Shown here in pieces: positions 50,479-64,000 of a stretch of 64,000 bases of DNA. Below the pieces are notes generated by a model that did not search any database, was not told the origin of the DNA, and saw only the letters and a list, made by a program, of their open reading frames with translations. Source of the DNA: Edolisoma coerulescens (Eukaryota; Chordata; Aves; Passeriformes; Campephagidae); contig VWZW01002468.1 in assembly GCA_013397115.1 (NCBI GenBank), forward strand, positions 182,357 through 246,356, in the 5' to 3' direction. A program made the translations under genes and the position numbers. The first letter of the stretch is position 1. Every line of letters begins with the position of its first letter.

Positions 50479-52599
50479 GTCCAGCATCCAGTCTACTCTG
50501 CTTCACTTCAGTTAAACTATGATGTTCTTGTCCTGTGCAGTGTGAAACACTGAAGAAAAAAGCTCCTTAGCAAAAGACTTTGCACCTAGAGATACAAATC
50601 ACAAAATACAGCAGAAAAGCTGACGTCTATTTCATTCAAAAAGTGCAACAACTACATCTGGAGCAACTGCCAGTGTTTCCTCCCAGACTTTAAATACTTT
50701 CATCCTACTATTGTCAGTCTTCCCTGCCACCAGGAACACTGGTGACAATTTATGCCATGGCTGTGCTTCCCTTTTAGGTGTTCACACCAGTCTACGCAAG
50801 TACCAAGAAATATAGGTATCAAATACCTCTTCAAGCTGTTGCCTTTCTTTTTGGAGGTATGTAGAACTTTTCTTCAGCTTTTAGCACCGCACTTTATCAG
50901 AACAAGAAGGTTTTCTTCATGAGCTGCCCTGTACAAAGCTGGAAGTGCAGTACTGAAGGGTCAGGTTTGCTGGCTCAGCTGGCTGCTGTCCACAGGGACT
51001 GCAGGCCAGGAGCATATGATACTCAAGAAAACAAAGTGATTAATAAAACTACCTGCATGCTGAAGGAAGTGGAGGACAGGCAAGATGGATGGCATGGAAG
51101 CTTTCTGACCCTACCCTCAGGACTCGCCCATGTGAGAAGTGGGCTGAGCCCTTCCTCTGGGCCACTGCAATATGGGTGCAGTAGGAAACACGAGCTGAAA
51201 ACTCAACAAATAAAGGAATCCTGGGAGAAAAACCATGACAAAAACTAATGGTAATACTTTACACTGGCAGAATGAGTACAGAGCTCTGAAGAATATTTGA
51301 CTTATGTGGTAACTCCACCAGTGAATATCACAGGTAGGGCTTCACAATAATTACACGTCTTTGCAGCTCACCTGATAATTATGCTCAATCAGATCCCTGA
51401 GTATTTACCATATAACTGCTCTGTGGTTTAGAAGATGAGATAGTTGTGTAATTTGCTGGTATTTTTCAGGGCTAAACCCTGCTATTACATGGTGCAGCTC
51501 TTACCACAAATCATCATCAGTATGGTCTACACAGATGTTGGTTCTCAGCTATAAAATTCCATAGGATTGAAGACCTGAGCTACAATGCAATAGATACTTC
51601 TAAAAATGCTGTTAATCCCAATCTACATCTGTATTTTAAAGTAAATGACCATGAATGTTGCATTCCCTTTTAGGCATGCTTTCAATGAATTTCATTCAGA
51701 TAATTTGCTGGCAAAAGCATTTTTCTGGAACAGCAAATTTTAAGCTGGAATTACACATTATTTATGAAAATAAATATTTGGAGAGTATGTGAGTAAGAAT
51801 TCACACCTGAGTGCTAGCCATGGTGGCAATATAAATCATGAAGATGCGGCTTCTAATGGAGTGTGCAGATAGGGACTGGAAAATGGATTAATCAAACAGC
51901 CTTTACCTATGAGTGAAGGCTCTGAGCTATAACTACTGGAGAACTCTTATTTTCTGCTCTTGCAAGATTCAAGGTGTGACAGAATACTTCTGATAACATT
52001 GGATTACATTTAGGCCACTGAAACCAACCAATATCAACTTCCTTTCAGTACCTATCACCCACAACTAGGGAAGGAATCCCTGCAATGAGTCTACTAAAAG
52101 TGATAAAAAACATCCATCTAATCTTTTTTTCAAATAAACCAAGGTATTTTGGTCTAAAAATGACATAATTTTTTCTTGCAACCATTTAAAAATACCTGCC
52201 TACCAGAAATGAAAACAAGAACAAAATTAAAGTGCAGAGGAAAAAAAGGCCATGGAAATAGGCCTACTTTACAGGCTTAACTTGAAATACTGGAATATTA
52301 CAGTTGTTCACAAAATGGTAGTGAGCAGAAAACATGCTATAATTTTGTAAGCAACCTGTTCTGCATCTGAAAGTACAAACGGTCTTTCTGGTAATTATTA
52401 GGGAAAATTTTTGGGGATGTGAGACAACTCCTTCCAAACGTTGGCCTGTCCAAGTCCATGTAGATTTGCTTTCAGGATATGGCAGTGTTTCTTTTAGCCT
52501 GGAGATAGTATCTTGAAGCAAAAATCTTAGAAATTTGAGTTTATTCTTTGTTTATGCACCTAGTGCTCAACATAGACACACCAGAATCCAGTGAAGAGA

Positions 52600-52870
52600 T
52601 ATCAATATGGTTTAGGGGATGGAGTATTTGGCCTCTGAGGAGAAGCTAACACAGCTGGGATCACTTAGCCTCAAGAAGAGAAAGCTCAGGGGGATCTCAT
52701 CAATGTGCATAAACACCTGATAGCAAAGGGAAAGTAAAGAAGATGGAGCCAGACTCTACACTCAGTGGCACCCTATGATGGGACAAGAGGCAATGGGCAT
52801 GAACTAAAATACAGGGAATTCCACTGAAATATAAGAAATTCCATTTTTTCTGAGGGGATGTCACAGTATG
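52600..52870 (+). mobile_element. diverged CR1 LINE fragment, sense on plus strand
   Basis: Recognisable CR1 phrases in order are: a diverged CTCAAGAAGAGAAAGCTCAG, GGGGATCTCATCAATGTGCA and AAACACCTGATAG. They are followed by AAGATGGAGCCAGACTC, GGGACAAGAGGCAATGGGCA and GGAATTCCACTGAAATATAA. This covers the end of ORF2 and the start of the 3' untranslated region. The reading frame is broken and both ends are eroded. It appears older than the copies at 48.7-49.5 kb. Confidence 0.88.
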
Positions 52871-55800
52871 ACATGCTTGTAACATCCCAAAGGCTAGAAA
52901 AGGGTTATGACTGATTCAGTGTCTCTGGATTTAAGCATGACAGGAATGGCTGTCTGGGATGCAGTATCTAAGGTGTAGGCTGTGCAGTCTTCAAAAAGAA
53001 AAGCCTACTGGGGAGAGTTTTAAAACGATTTGTATGCTACTTTGGAATTTGCTTTGTAAACAAAATAAAGTGGAGTGGGAAAGAAATTTGCATGGTACCC
53101 TTGACCGAAAATGTAAAGAAGGGGAATGCATACTCAGAAATTTTCCCTCTCTCCTTACATCCCCTTCTGAACTACGAACTGATCATTGTGTGAGGTGACA
53201 CCACTGTAAAAGTTTGTAAAGAAATTAATTCCTGAGCCAGAGATTTGAGCTTCAAGGTCCTTGGAGAACAGTTTTAGTGTCATGCAGCCAGAGACAATTC
53301 TTTTCCATGTTCATTCAGGGGCAACTTTAGAAGCACTTACATAAGCTAGGTGTCTCCAAAGAATTTTTAAGAAGTTTGAATACCTTTTTCTCCCCCCAGC
53401 TCAGTGCTGGACTTCTCCAAACAAAGACAAATAGGGACTGAGAAGCACAGCACATTCTTTTGACTTCATTACGTACATTCATTTTGAGGTTCTCCTAGGG
53501 TTACAACTACAATCTAGATCCAGAGAACACTCTTCCAAAACAACCCAATCACTTTACACACCTGCATACTTATCATGCCATCAGAACACCAATTATAGTA
53601 AGTCTTGCTGTCATAAAATAATTGAATAACAAAGATTGGAAGGCTTCTTTAAAGATCAAGCTTCAAAGTTACATTGGGTCTTGCATTGCTGGATTTTGCT
53701 TTCTCAAAGGTACCGATTTCTCAGCACAGCAGCTATGAACTATATGTTATGTTTGGTGAAGTGTCTTTTTTAAACATTAGAAAATGAATTCTGAGGATAT
53801 TTATGATAAAATTCTCAGCCATTTGTTACGTTCTTGATAAGTTCATGCAGGTGACATTTGTCAGCTGTATTTTTCTCACCTTAGCAATGTGCTTTTATTA
53901 AAAAAAGATTAAGTAATGAAATACATCAAGTTACCTGAGTGGAGGAGATACTGAAATAGAATCACCTGAAGAACAATTATCACCATCCCTCTTTTCTCCC
54001 TGTTGGAGATAACAATTTTATCATCCTTTATTCCCCTGCTCACTACATCCAGTGTTTCCCTCAGTGCATCTAGTCAAACACAGAACAATTGTGCTCGGTT
54101 CATATTTATCTTTCAACATTTTTGTTTTCCATGTCTATCAAGCCAGTCTGAAAAAATCCCATCTTCTGACAATCCCCATGCTTCTTGTGCCATTAGGAGA
54201 TCCCAGCTATGACTGCCCTACTGCTCTAATAACATATCTGTATCCCGCTGTGAAATACTCCACCACTTGGGTAAACCCTCGGCTTTAACACAGTATCAAA
54301 ATTTGTTGAAATTTCAATATAACTAAGTTTTCACTATTTTAAAACCCTCTCTATATTTTGCTTCAAAAAAGGATGGAGAGAGCTTTGACATCTGAGTCCA
54401 CCCAGCTCTCATTCCTGTGAGCAAGGGGATGCCCTCACTCTGCCAGAGCTCCAGTGCCCCTTGCCTATCGTTAAATTCCACTTGTGGGGTGATGGAAGTC
54501 AGACTTAGAAGAGATCCTCAGGTGCAAAAATATATTTGCAACAGATCATCCTAACTTACATATTAGATCCACACTTCCCTACGCCTGATGCTGCACTGGG
54601 TTCACAACCACGAAATAGGGAGAACTGTTGTCCAAAACCAAAATGTTGTTTTGGGGAAGAAGGGTTCTTTTCTATGCTATTTCTAATTGTGTGATATTCA
54701 CTTCCATTTTTTTCTTTAATTTATGTGCATCTAGTTAGAAACTTCCAGCAATGTACACGGTGGTGAGAGCTTTATCTAAAGTCATCTCTATTGTCAATGT
54801 GGTGGAATAATACTAGAAAAAATGACACTATTTTTCTGTACATATGTGTCTAGGTATTTAGGTATGTATAGAACTGGCTCACTGGGAAATTTTTCCTTTA
54901 TGACCACATAAATCTTTTTCATTAAAATCAGTGTTATTTATGTCTAGGACTACCTGTGCTTGCACCAGACCTGGTGGGCTAGAAGAAAACTCTGCCAAGA
55001 CCACAAACTAACCTACCTCTCCAGGGATTCCTAGTTTGCCATAAGGAGTGGCTTAAGAAAGCAGTTTTTTGAAGTCAAGTTATGAGTCCCTGTGGGCCTC
55101 CTGCTTATTTTATGAAGGAAAAATTCATGCTACCTCTTTACCATATAACCCAACACCCATAGACAAGAGGAAATGCTTTGAGAAATTTACAGAAACTTCT
55201 CTAGAAAAATTGCAGAATCTTGTACACCTTGCTTACGCTGCTGCATGTCCATTAAAGAAAAAGACAACCCCTAATATTTTGTCCTGAAGAGATCATTCTA
55301 GGAACAAAATATAACAGTACACACTGAAAATACAACATTCATAAAACTCTGAGCAAATATTTGTGCTAATGAAGGTTAAGGAGTTGGCAGTTCTGAAAAC
55401 TGTAGTCCTCTATTTATCGACAGCTTAATTTCAATGCAGGCAGCTGGAGTGGAAGCTTCCCTACACTGGCCTGCCAATGCTTTCAACCCTGACCCAAAGA
55501 GACCCTCTCTAGAAGCAAGAAATAATTAATTCTTTATGTTTGTTCGGCCCTGGATTTATTTCAAGCCAAGGCTGCCAATTCCACTGAATCTGTACACAGT
55601 GATTTTATAATACAGTCTACAGTCAGCCGGGATGTGAACCGAGACCACCTAAGTCATTCCATAAAAACAACACACTGGAGTAGAAATAGAGTGCTGGGAG
55701 CAAAAGGCCAGAGCTGTTATCCACTTCAGCTTATTTTTGTAATTGGAAGGTGGTTGCAAAGGAAGGGAAAACAAGTTGAGTCACACCTAATAGCCTTGAA

Positions 55801-58800
55801 AATTACATAATAAAAATTAGGAGGGAAAGTCAGAGAGCATTAGAAAATGGTTTGGACCCCTATATACTTGTATGACCTATTCTTCTAAACACAAATGTTC
55901 CCTGTCCTTTTCATGGAATGAAGTGAATTGTTCTTGATGTAGGAATTCACTTGCTGTAGGCACGTTGAGCCTGATGCAGTATTCATTAGTAATGAGATGT
56001 ATTTCCATTGACTGAGACAGTGACTTATCAGCTCCTTTTATATTTAGGCCAGCTCTCAGAAAGGGATCTGTCACTATTCCAGGATCTAATTTTTGGGTTC
56101 TGCTTAAGGAGTAAAATTTTCAGAAATTACTAAGCACTCTCCTTCTGAAAATTAGTCCATTTAATGCCAGACTGTAGCCAACCAGACTTGCAGGCACAAC
56201 TGTCACTGCTGAAAACCAGAAATCCAAATGGCTCCTATGTGAAGCCCCACTGTGCTTTTTTTCCTTGAGGCTGTTAACAAAACTGTTCAGTAATACTAGA
56301 GATTGTGTCAAAAGGCCTGCATTAGACAAAGAGCATCTGCATCAGTCTCCAACATAAATTTTAATTTATTCTTTCTTCGGTAGGCATAGGAAACAGACTT
56401 TTCTTCTGCTAAGGACGAAGAGTTTCCTTGCACCGTGGCCATGCTGTCTGCTTTAGGAACACACCTGCTACTCCAGAATGCCAGCTGAGAATACAGCTCT
56501 CACATGAGACTCGTTCCTCCTGGAGTCAGAAGTTCACTTCGCTGCTGGCATTTGTGAAGCACAGCCCTGTTTCATGATCTGACTAACAGGGGAAATAATG
56601 CAAGTGGTAAAAAAATGAGTTATTTGCAAAAGGATCTTTATATAATTTATGAAATCTATTGCTTTTAAAATAGATAACTCATCATGTAATAGCTCATTGT
56701 AACCTATTACACCTAACTAAATCAACACCCTCCAGCAGAATACCATGAGTAGAAAAAACTCTTGGAAACTAAACAAAAACTTCAGTGGTTATGTGTTTAA
56801 TCCTGCTAAATTCAACATACAGATGCACTGATAAGCAGTAGTGCTGGATTAATCCTATAACTGTTTTTATTTGCTCAGAAATACACACTTCAGATAAGAT
56901 TCTTAAAAAAAAAAAAGAAAATGACAATTCTAATTTTTTCTTTTTCAGTTCACTTCTATAATTCTTTTCTTCAGAACTGATAAGGGCCATGACAGAGGCC
57001 CTAATACTCTGTCACACAAGCTACTACTACATGCAGAACATGGCTCCATTCATTTTCCATCCTATGATTTTAATTCATAGAAAGACAGCTCTGCTATCTT
57101 TGACCAAAGAACCACACTGATGTCACATCAAATTATCTTTATGGAGTAAAAGTAAGTATGCTTCTACAAGTTTCCAACACAGGACCTAAACTGTAAAAGG
57201 ATAATTGAGATTTATTTCTGTAATTCAAAAAGGGATTGATCAACACCCCAATGCATCAGTTTTAACAACACATTTCCATCCCTCTTATTCAGACATCCTG
57301 ACACAGTTGACAAGTCTGCTCCTTGTTTTTTCCACTTCATCTCAGCACAGAGCTGAAGCTTTGATACTGAGTCTGCTTCCTCTCATCTTGCCTCACACCT
57401 GTCCCAACTTAATGTCTCAGGAAAGCAACAGAACTGTAAAGTACATTGCAGAAAAGGGTGTGCTTATATTGCAAATAAGACCATAACACCAGATATGCAA
57501 TTGTTAGGCAGCATAGCATGTGGGAAAGAAGAATTACGAGCTGCAAAGACAGAGAGAGGGCCAAAGCAGTAGGTCTGCTTGTTCCCTGTCACTGTACAGA
57601 AACCATCACTGTATCTTTTAAGTCAGGGAGAAAACCTGAACTTTTTGTCCTACCAAGTGCAACAGAAATAATTCTTCTTAATAGTGGCTTAATAGCAACC
57701 CCCCTACATGAAACAGAACTTCATGTCAGTCAGTCTGTTTGGACAGAGAGAAAGACAGTCACAGAATTTTTTTTTCAGCTACATTCAATATTTACTTTGA
57801 AACATATTTGACACTTTTACTAAACAAGCCCTGCTTTAAATATTCAGAAATATCTCTTACGCTTCATATTTTGTGTGTTTCCCTCACTACATATTCAAAC
57901 ACATAATAGCATGTAATCTTCAAGCAAGCAAACTCCTTCTATTTCTCATGGCTCTGACAGACATCAGCATGAAGGGCTCTGCACCTCCTGCTGTCCCCCA
58001 GGTTTGCTGACCTGTTCCAGCCAGGGGCTGCCCATGCCAAGGCTGGACCAGATGGATGCAGCAAGATTGGAATGGGGGGGGCTGTGCAGATCTACTGTGC
58101 AGGTATCACAAAGGAAGAATGTGTGAGTGCACACAAACCAACAGTTCTCTTTCTCTCGCCCCCTGGGAACAAGAGGCCACCAAATGGAGGGAGCAGGAGC
58201 CAGGATGAGACAAACAGGATGTGGCAGTTCTTGAGACAAGAGGCTGCAGGCCTGAAGGGCTCCTCCTAAAGTGCCTGCATGCATTCAAGGTAGACAAGAA
58301 GAGTGTGTGTAAGAGGGATCCACTAATGGCCACAAAGCAGAAAAACCACACCAGGCTTGGGAAATCCCCCTGAGCTGGAAACAGTGCAAGGAAGTGTCAC
58401 GTGTGCCTGCCCTGCTTTTCCTCTTCCCTAGGTACTTAAGGCTATTACTGGAGACAGCTATTACAGCAAGACAGGCATGTACTCTGATCAAGTACCACTG
58501 TTCTTGTTATCTAAGAAGAGTCCCTCTGGCATGTTCCCTGTGGCCTACATATTCTGGTTTTTTCCCATTATTAACAGATTATACCATTCCACACTTTTCC
58601 TGGATAACGAAGAAATTATTTTACTCATAAGGCACATGAGACATTTCTTAAGTGCTATTCTTTTTAGCTTTTCTGCTGCTAATTCCACAGAAAAAAATTG
58701 GCATTCACACACTTGCATATCTGAATCCCATTTACTCTCACCCAACAATTTTCTGACTGATAACAAACCACTCTTCTAGATCATTAAGGCTGGACAAGCC

Positions 58801-59664
58801 TCATAATACAGAATGCAAAGATAGATATGTGTATTTGAAAATATCAGAAAATACTTTTTTATAACAGGCTAATTTGCAAGGGTTTAAGATGCCTTTAAAC
58901 CAATTTTTACCATTTAAAATAAAATTTGGGGTGCAATGGAGTTTCATTTCATAATTTAAAAGGCAAATTGCTTTTCAATTTACTTAGTGGGGGTTTAGTT
59001 GCCACTGAGACAAATGTATCCTGCTCCTTGCTGCCTTAGTAGACCTATAATAGGATTTCACTGGTTTCTTTTCCAAGTGGAAGTAAGCTTATGTTCCCAG
59101 CTCTTGACATTAAGTTGCAGTACAGAATTCACATCAAATTCAAGGGCAAAAGAATGTATCTGCTCTATTTACTTTAGGCATCTAAGACCAGTGTTCCTGG
59201 GACCTTCTGGAGATGTGCAGAACTCAAGTGCTCTGAACCACAGCTTCATTAGAGTTCTCAGTCATTCGTATTAATGACCTGAGCACAAGTGTTAAAGCTT
59301 CGGAGAAACTCTTTCCATCGTGTCCATAGGGGAGGATGGCTTTGTGCATCAAAGCTAAAACACTTCTGGGTTTTGTTTCTTTTAGGTTCAGTGGATATTT
59401 TTGCAGTTTTCTTGGCAAAATGAAGTATCAACAATTTCACTTAAAGACAATCAAAGTAAGTTTTTTAATCTGCAGATATTTTAACCCTTTTCCCTGTAAC
59501 ATCTAAAAAAAAAAAAAAAGTAAGTGTATTCACCTCAAATTACTGCTTCTCTGAGAAAGTTTTCTGATTTCTCTGTGAATTTGCTTATCAGTCCAGATTA
59601 TATAAACATGATTTTTCAACTAATGAGCAGTTTTGTCTGTGAGATCTTGCCCAACACAGTTAGT

Positions 59665-59775
59665 GAAGGCTAGGAATCTAGTGGGCTAGGAATCAGGAGG
59701 CAGCATTCTCTCTCTAGGGAGCCCACTGAATACCATGCTTCCTTGCCTGTAAAGTAGGGATACACATCTTTTGTC
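59665..59775 (+). mobile_element. possible ancient MIR or L3 remnant
   Basis: GTGGGCTAGGAATCAGGAGG, followed some 70 bases later by CTGTAAAGTAGGGATACACA, resembles two well-known phrases of ancient amniote MIR/L3 repeats, with part of the middle missing. The similarity is short and judged by eye only; chance is possible. Confidence 0.3.
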
Positions 59776-59804
59776 TGGCTGAATGGAGAGTCTCAACCTC
59801 TCAG

Positions 59805-59820
59805 TCTCTCTCTCTCTCTC
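59805..59820. repeat. (TC)8 microsatellite
   Basis: Eight TC units lie just beyond the possible MIR/L3 remnant. Confidence 0.9.
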
Positions 59821-62800
59821 TGTATAGCAGTTGACACAATAGACCCAGACCTAAAAGCTATTGTAATACAAATTAATACTACTTTTCCACAAGCCCTTCA
59901 CCAGTGCTACCTAAATATACTTTTCGGCCACAGCGCCATCCACAAAACAAATGCACTGCATTAGAGATTCTCACCACCCATACTCCAATTACCACAGTGA
60001 TGCAACTTTTTTTAGACCTCAGTGGTATAAAAGGAAAATAGCATCATCTTGTTCAATGCCAGCTCCTCTGCTAAAATATTCATCACCTAAGTGATAGTTA
60101 TGTGCTTTTTCGAAGTGTAAAATGCACAAGCTTTGCCACTGGCAGACTACGTTCTTACTATGTTTAATCCTGTGTAAAACAGCCATAATTATCAAGAATG
60201 AATGGCCAAAAGTGAAAAAAAATTCAAGAGACTATAGGTTTTGATTCAAGTTATGCATAGAACTTGTTAAAAAGAAAATTAAGAGTATCTCATAGCTGAG
60301 AAATGCAAGCCTAAGTATCTGAGCTTTTCAAGTAGCTGTTACTTTAAAATAAAATGCAGTCATAGTTATAAAAAAAATCAAGTGATATTTATTGTTATTA
60401 CTTGTTACTATCGGTACCATTTGTGGTTATTATTTATATGCTATTTGTTGTTATTGCTGTTTACAGGGAAATTATGCTCGTGCAGCTGTGCAAGGGTTAT
60501 TGTGGTAGCATGTGGGCATGAGTATGGAGAAAGCATTCCACTGACCACGGGACAACAAACAGGCCCTAAACCACAGTTATTTTCTGACTCCTGAATCATG
60601 CTCCATGATAGAAAGCCATAATGAAGTTTCTCTATGGACATAAACCATGCAATTCTACATTACAAATCTGCAGAAATACAATCAGGCAAGCACTTCACTA
60701 GACGGGCTTGTGGATCAAGCTGAAAGTTAAGGCAGCTTCTGGGGGAAAAAAAAAAAAGGAGCTGATGAGCAGACCTTGGGGGGGTGGTATTAGGTAAAAG
60801 AATTTATTTCCAGTAAGCATTCTGTTACATCCTCCTGTCACTCAATAAGGGAGGTAAAATTTGTCTTATCAGAATAGTCCCTCTTTTGGTATTTGTGTTT
60901 ATTGTAGAGCCTGTTAAGTGCTCTGCTGCTTCCAATGATGCAGCCGTTAAGGGTTCACGTGTCATCATAGATGCCCCCACAAACCTAGACACAGCAAAAA
61001 TGATTAAATTCACGAGCAATTTTGCCTTGAAAGGGCACTGATTTAATATGCTGCCGTTTGTGCTCCTGCCAAGAAACCCTGTGCATTTAAAGCCAATGCT
61101 CCAGAGATTCACAGGGTGAAAAGTTTGTGGCTTCGAGATACCATTTCGAGGGTTGCATGAGACCTAACGAGATCCAAATGACTCTGCAAAATTACCTTGG
61201 CTCCCTCCTGCTCAGGCACTTTGCTCTGAATCCCACCATCTGCACTTGCACCAGGGATTCTCCGAGGTGTGGTGTAAAACCCGTGGCTTTGCTCACTCTC
61301 GGGAGTGAGACAGAGCTCATGACTGGGTAAGAAGATGGAAGGTGAAGAGCACTGCTTAGGCAAGGTGGGTTCTACAGCTCTTAGAAAAGCTGTTCAAAGC
61401 ACCTGCCAGTGTGTGTCTGTTGCTACACTCTCCTCATATTCTGACCAGGAAATTCAGGAGCAAGAGAGATTCTTATTTGAAATCAGTTTGAGAGCAATCT
61501 TTCTGAAATCTGCTGTCTCTTGTAACTGGACACAGAACTCTAGGGTTATCTGGGAATTTCATTTATGTTCCCTGTGACTTCAAGGATCTAGGGACCTGGC
61601 AATGGCCTGGATTTTTGCTTTTTTCTTACTGTGCTAAATTACAGTTGCGGCTTTTGTGGTTCTACTCTAAGTTTTGAGTTTGTTTTGCTGACAAGCGTTT
61701 TGTGGCTCATGGTATTTAGTTGCATCTGGAATACATGTTCTCTGAACCCTTTTGAACTGTGTCTCTCTTGCAACTGACTTCAACTGATGGCCTTGGGGAT
61801 CTTTTGTAGCCATAAATTGCTATATTTCTGTTATTTGTTGCCCAGACACAAATTCAGTGAGGGATTCATGCTACTGAAACCCCTGGAATTAGAAAAGAAT
61901 CTAGAAGTATTGCAAGAACAAAGCAATCATCATGTACATTAAAAATCTGTAAATGGCAACTACAACTGTAGCTAAACACAAATAACTAATCATTAACAAA
62001 ACCACATTATTTCTTTTTGCACGTGTATTTTTCCTTTCAAATTTTCTAATCAGTCAATGCAGAAATTACATAAGACTGCTATTGTGCTAACAAAAACCTG
62101 CAGAGCCTTAATTTGAATAAAATTTTAGGTCTATGGGATTTTTGTTTTATTTCAAAGTATCTTGCTCTGAGACCTATTAAGACACTCATTGTTTCAAGGC
62201 AAGATATTTGATGTTTGGAAAGCGTATTAGATACTTACATGCTTTATATTAAAAAGGCAATGATTGGCTTCACAAAGAACCATACAAATACCTTTTTAAT
62301 TGAAATCTTTCCATCTCCCCTGCTTTCAAGTCCCCAAAGGTACCAAGCTATGAATTTCAATGAGGGCTTTGCAAAATAGTATTTAATTAGTGCTTTTCTG
62401 TCAGCCTATCTTCCATCACCCATCTAACCATTCTTGTTCCTACAGAGACATGTAGCAGCAATTTAATATTATACAAAAAGAGCAACATTCTCGCACAGAT
62501 AAGAGTCTAAAACCTATCACTTCAACCTGATTTTGGTATGGCTGTTTTCCAAACCCACACAAAATAGTGTCTGTTTTGATTATGGAGGTAGCAGACCTTA
62601 TCCATTAAAAAAAAGGGGAAAAAAAAAGGAAAAAAAAAATTAATAAAAAAATCTGTACCTGAAGGAACCAAAGGTTTAAACAGAAGCAGTCTGTTATATC
62701 TCTGCTGCACTTCAGCTGTGCCTCTAAAAGTATCATCATGAAAAAGTGGGACTAATGGTGATCCACAGCAAATGATGCAGATGGACACAGGATTCTGACC

Positions 62801-64000
62801 AGCTTGCAGACACTGTGCAGGCTCTTTTGGTCAAATATTAATTGGTCAGATCTATCCCCAGCTGAAGAAGCCTCTTGCATTCCTTGCCAAGTAAACCCTA
62901 ACACAGCAAAGTTCACAATTAGCACCTTCCATACCGTGTGCCTGAAAAGGAGAATGGCCACTAAGCCTGGCTGCAGTAATTCTTGATGTTGTCCTCTTTC
63001 AGTGGGACTAGAGCAAGGTGACACACCCAAGCTCCAAACCCCTACTGCTTCGGAATGCTGGTATTACACTGCAAAAAACTGCAGTGCTTTACCTAGATTA
63101 GGCAATCAGACATCAACCCAATTTTCTACATTGCCTTGCTACTGAAGTGTCATCAAATTTTTGATGCTTATCTTAAAAGACTTCTACACCCAGTTTCTCA
63201 TCATCTTCAAAGGAATTATAAAGTCCTTAGTGTGAATGGCCTAACTAAAAAAAAAAAAACAAAACACTTCTTTATTAAGATGTAATTCTGAGGTAAAGTT
63301 GGTTTATGGCAGAGACACATCATTCCTGGAGGTAAATGAAGAAGGGGAAATGAACGATGAGATCCTGTACACACATCACGTGGAAAACGTGAGAACACAA
63401 ACAAGCTATGTGCAATAGAAATAACTTCTACTGATGATGCAGAGTGATGCTGCAGTGTTTATATGTGAAGATGATTAGGATCCAGCAGCATGCATGGAAT
63501 GGAGTGGCATCACAGCAGACTAATGCTGCTTGAACTGCACCCTGCAAACGTTCAGTTCTTGGAGTACATGGAACCATTCAGGGTGAATGTTTCCACATGA
63601 GGACTTTAAACTTAATTCAGCATGACTAACAACTTCTTGCTCTGACAAGGGGTCAGAAATGGAGGAAAAGGGATGCCACCAGCAAATAAGAATGAGGAAT
63701 TTTGAAAGATGTGATAAAGGGCACTTACTCATATTATGTTTTCACAATATTTCTCATTCTTTCAATTACCTTCTTAACATGAGATTAAACACATTCAGGA
63801 ACCCAAAGATTAAAGTAAGAAATATTTTTAAAACAATGATTTCAAGCAGAATTGGGGAAAGATGTGGCAGTATCCAGAAATAGGAATTAAGACCCATGAG
63901 GAAAGCTGACAGCATCACATGAATTGCTCATTATGGTAGACCCCTCTGTCCTCAGTCTTAGCTACAACTAGTGAGTATCAAGACACTAACCTGGGTAAAG

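Larger units (their letters stand above)
33293..64000 (-). other. SCUBE1: SCUBE1 long intron upstream of the EGF4 exon (partial)
   Basis: More than 30.7 kb lies upstream of the EGF4 acceptor in gene orientation. I looked on the minus strand for the EGF3 exon and for EGF1-2 by their GSYEC-type and NGGC-type codon patterns and found none, so the EGF3 exon probably lies beyond 64000. An unrecognised divergent exon cannot be excluded. The sequence contains the CR1 cluster at 48.68-50.25 kb, another CR1 at 52.6-52.9 kb, an AT-rich patch at 41.2-41.35 kb, a possible MIR/L3 remnant at 59.66-59.77 kb and unidentified GC-richer blocks near 36.25-36.95, 40.1-40.4 and 58.0-58.4 kb. Confidence 0.75.

Noticed and set aside
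1..64000. CRISPR arrays, operons, tRNA or rRNA genes and a CpG-island promoter
   Set aside because: None seen by eye. The short tandem repeats lack spacer structure, the DNA is vertebrate intron, and CpG density is low throughout.

Overview
The window looks like a piece of an avian nuclear genome. It is AT-rich intronic DNA with few interspersed repeats. The recognisable repeats are almost all CR1 LINE fragments, the dominant avian retroposon; there is no Alu, B1 or L1-like material. A crocodilian or turtle is a less likely alternative. No bacterial, phage or plasmid features are present, and no CRISPR array, rRNA or tRNA was seen.

Essentially the whole window lies inside one gene on the minus strand, SCUBE1 (signal peptide, CUB and EGF-like domain containing protein 1). 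Reading in gene order, from high to low coordinates, four small exons can be placed exactly from reading frame, splice dinucleotides and conserved cysteine spacing. They are EGF4 (33167-33292), EGF5 (24971-25087), a 90-base exon with a dibasic linker (22053-22142), and EGF6 (6439-6555). Each starts and ends in phase 1, so the reading frame runs through all four and any single exon can be skipped in frame. The signal peptide and EGF1-3 exons were not found above 33.3 kb, and the next EGF module (expected start D-I-N-E-C) was not found below 6.4 kb. Both ends of the gene therefore lie outside the window. No CpG-island-like promoter was seen.

The introns hold the rest. The intron on the 5' side of the EGF4 exon spans more than 30 kb of the window and carries a cluster of CR1 fragments at 48.68-50.25 kb, plus one at 52.6-52.9 kb. 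Elsewhere there are scattered microsatellites, a 19-base tandem repeat, an AT-rich patch, a possible ancient MIR/L3 remnant and two speculative conserved-element candidates.

The most interesting points concern splicing. The 90-base exon is absent from the canonical human SCUBE1 protein as I recall it, but resembles a linker in SCUBE2. It would insert a furin-type R-V-K-R site and an N-glycosylation sequon between EGF5 and EGF6. The EGF6 exon has a (CT)16 microsatellite as its polypyrimidine tract. The EGF4 exon ends in two overlapping donors 4 bases apart, and using the second would cause an early stop. A well-formed candidate exon of unknown identity also sits on the opposite strand at 774-879.
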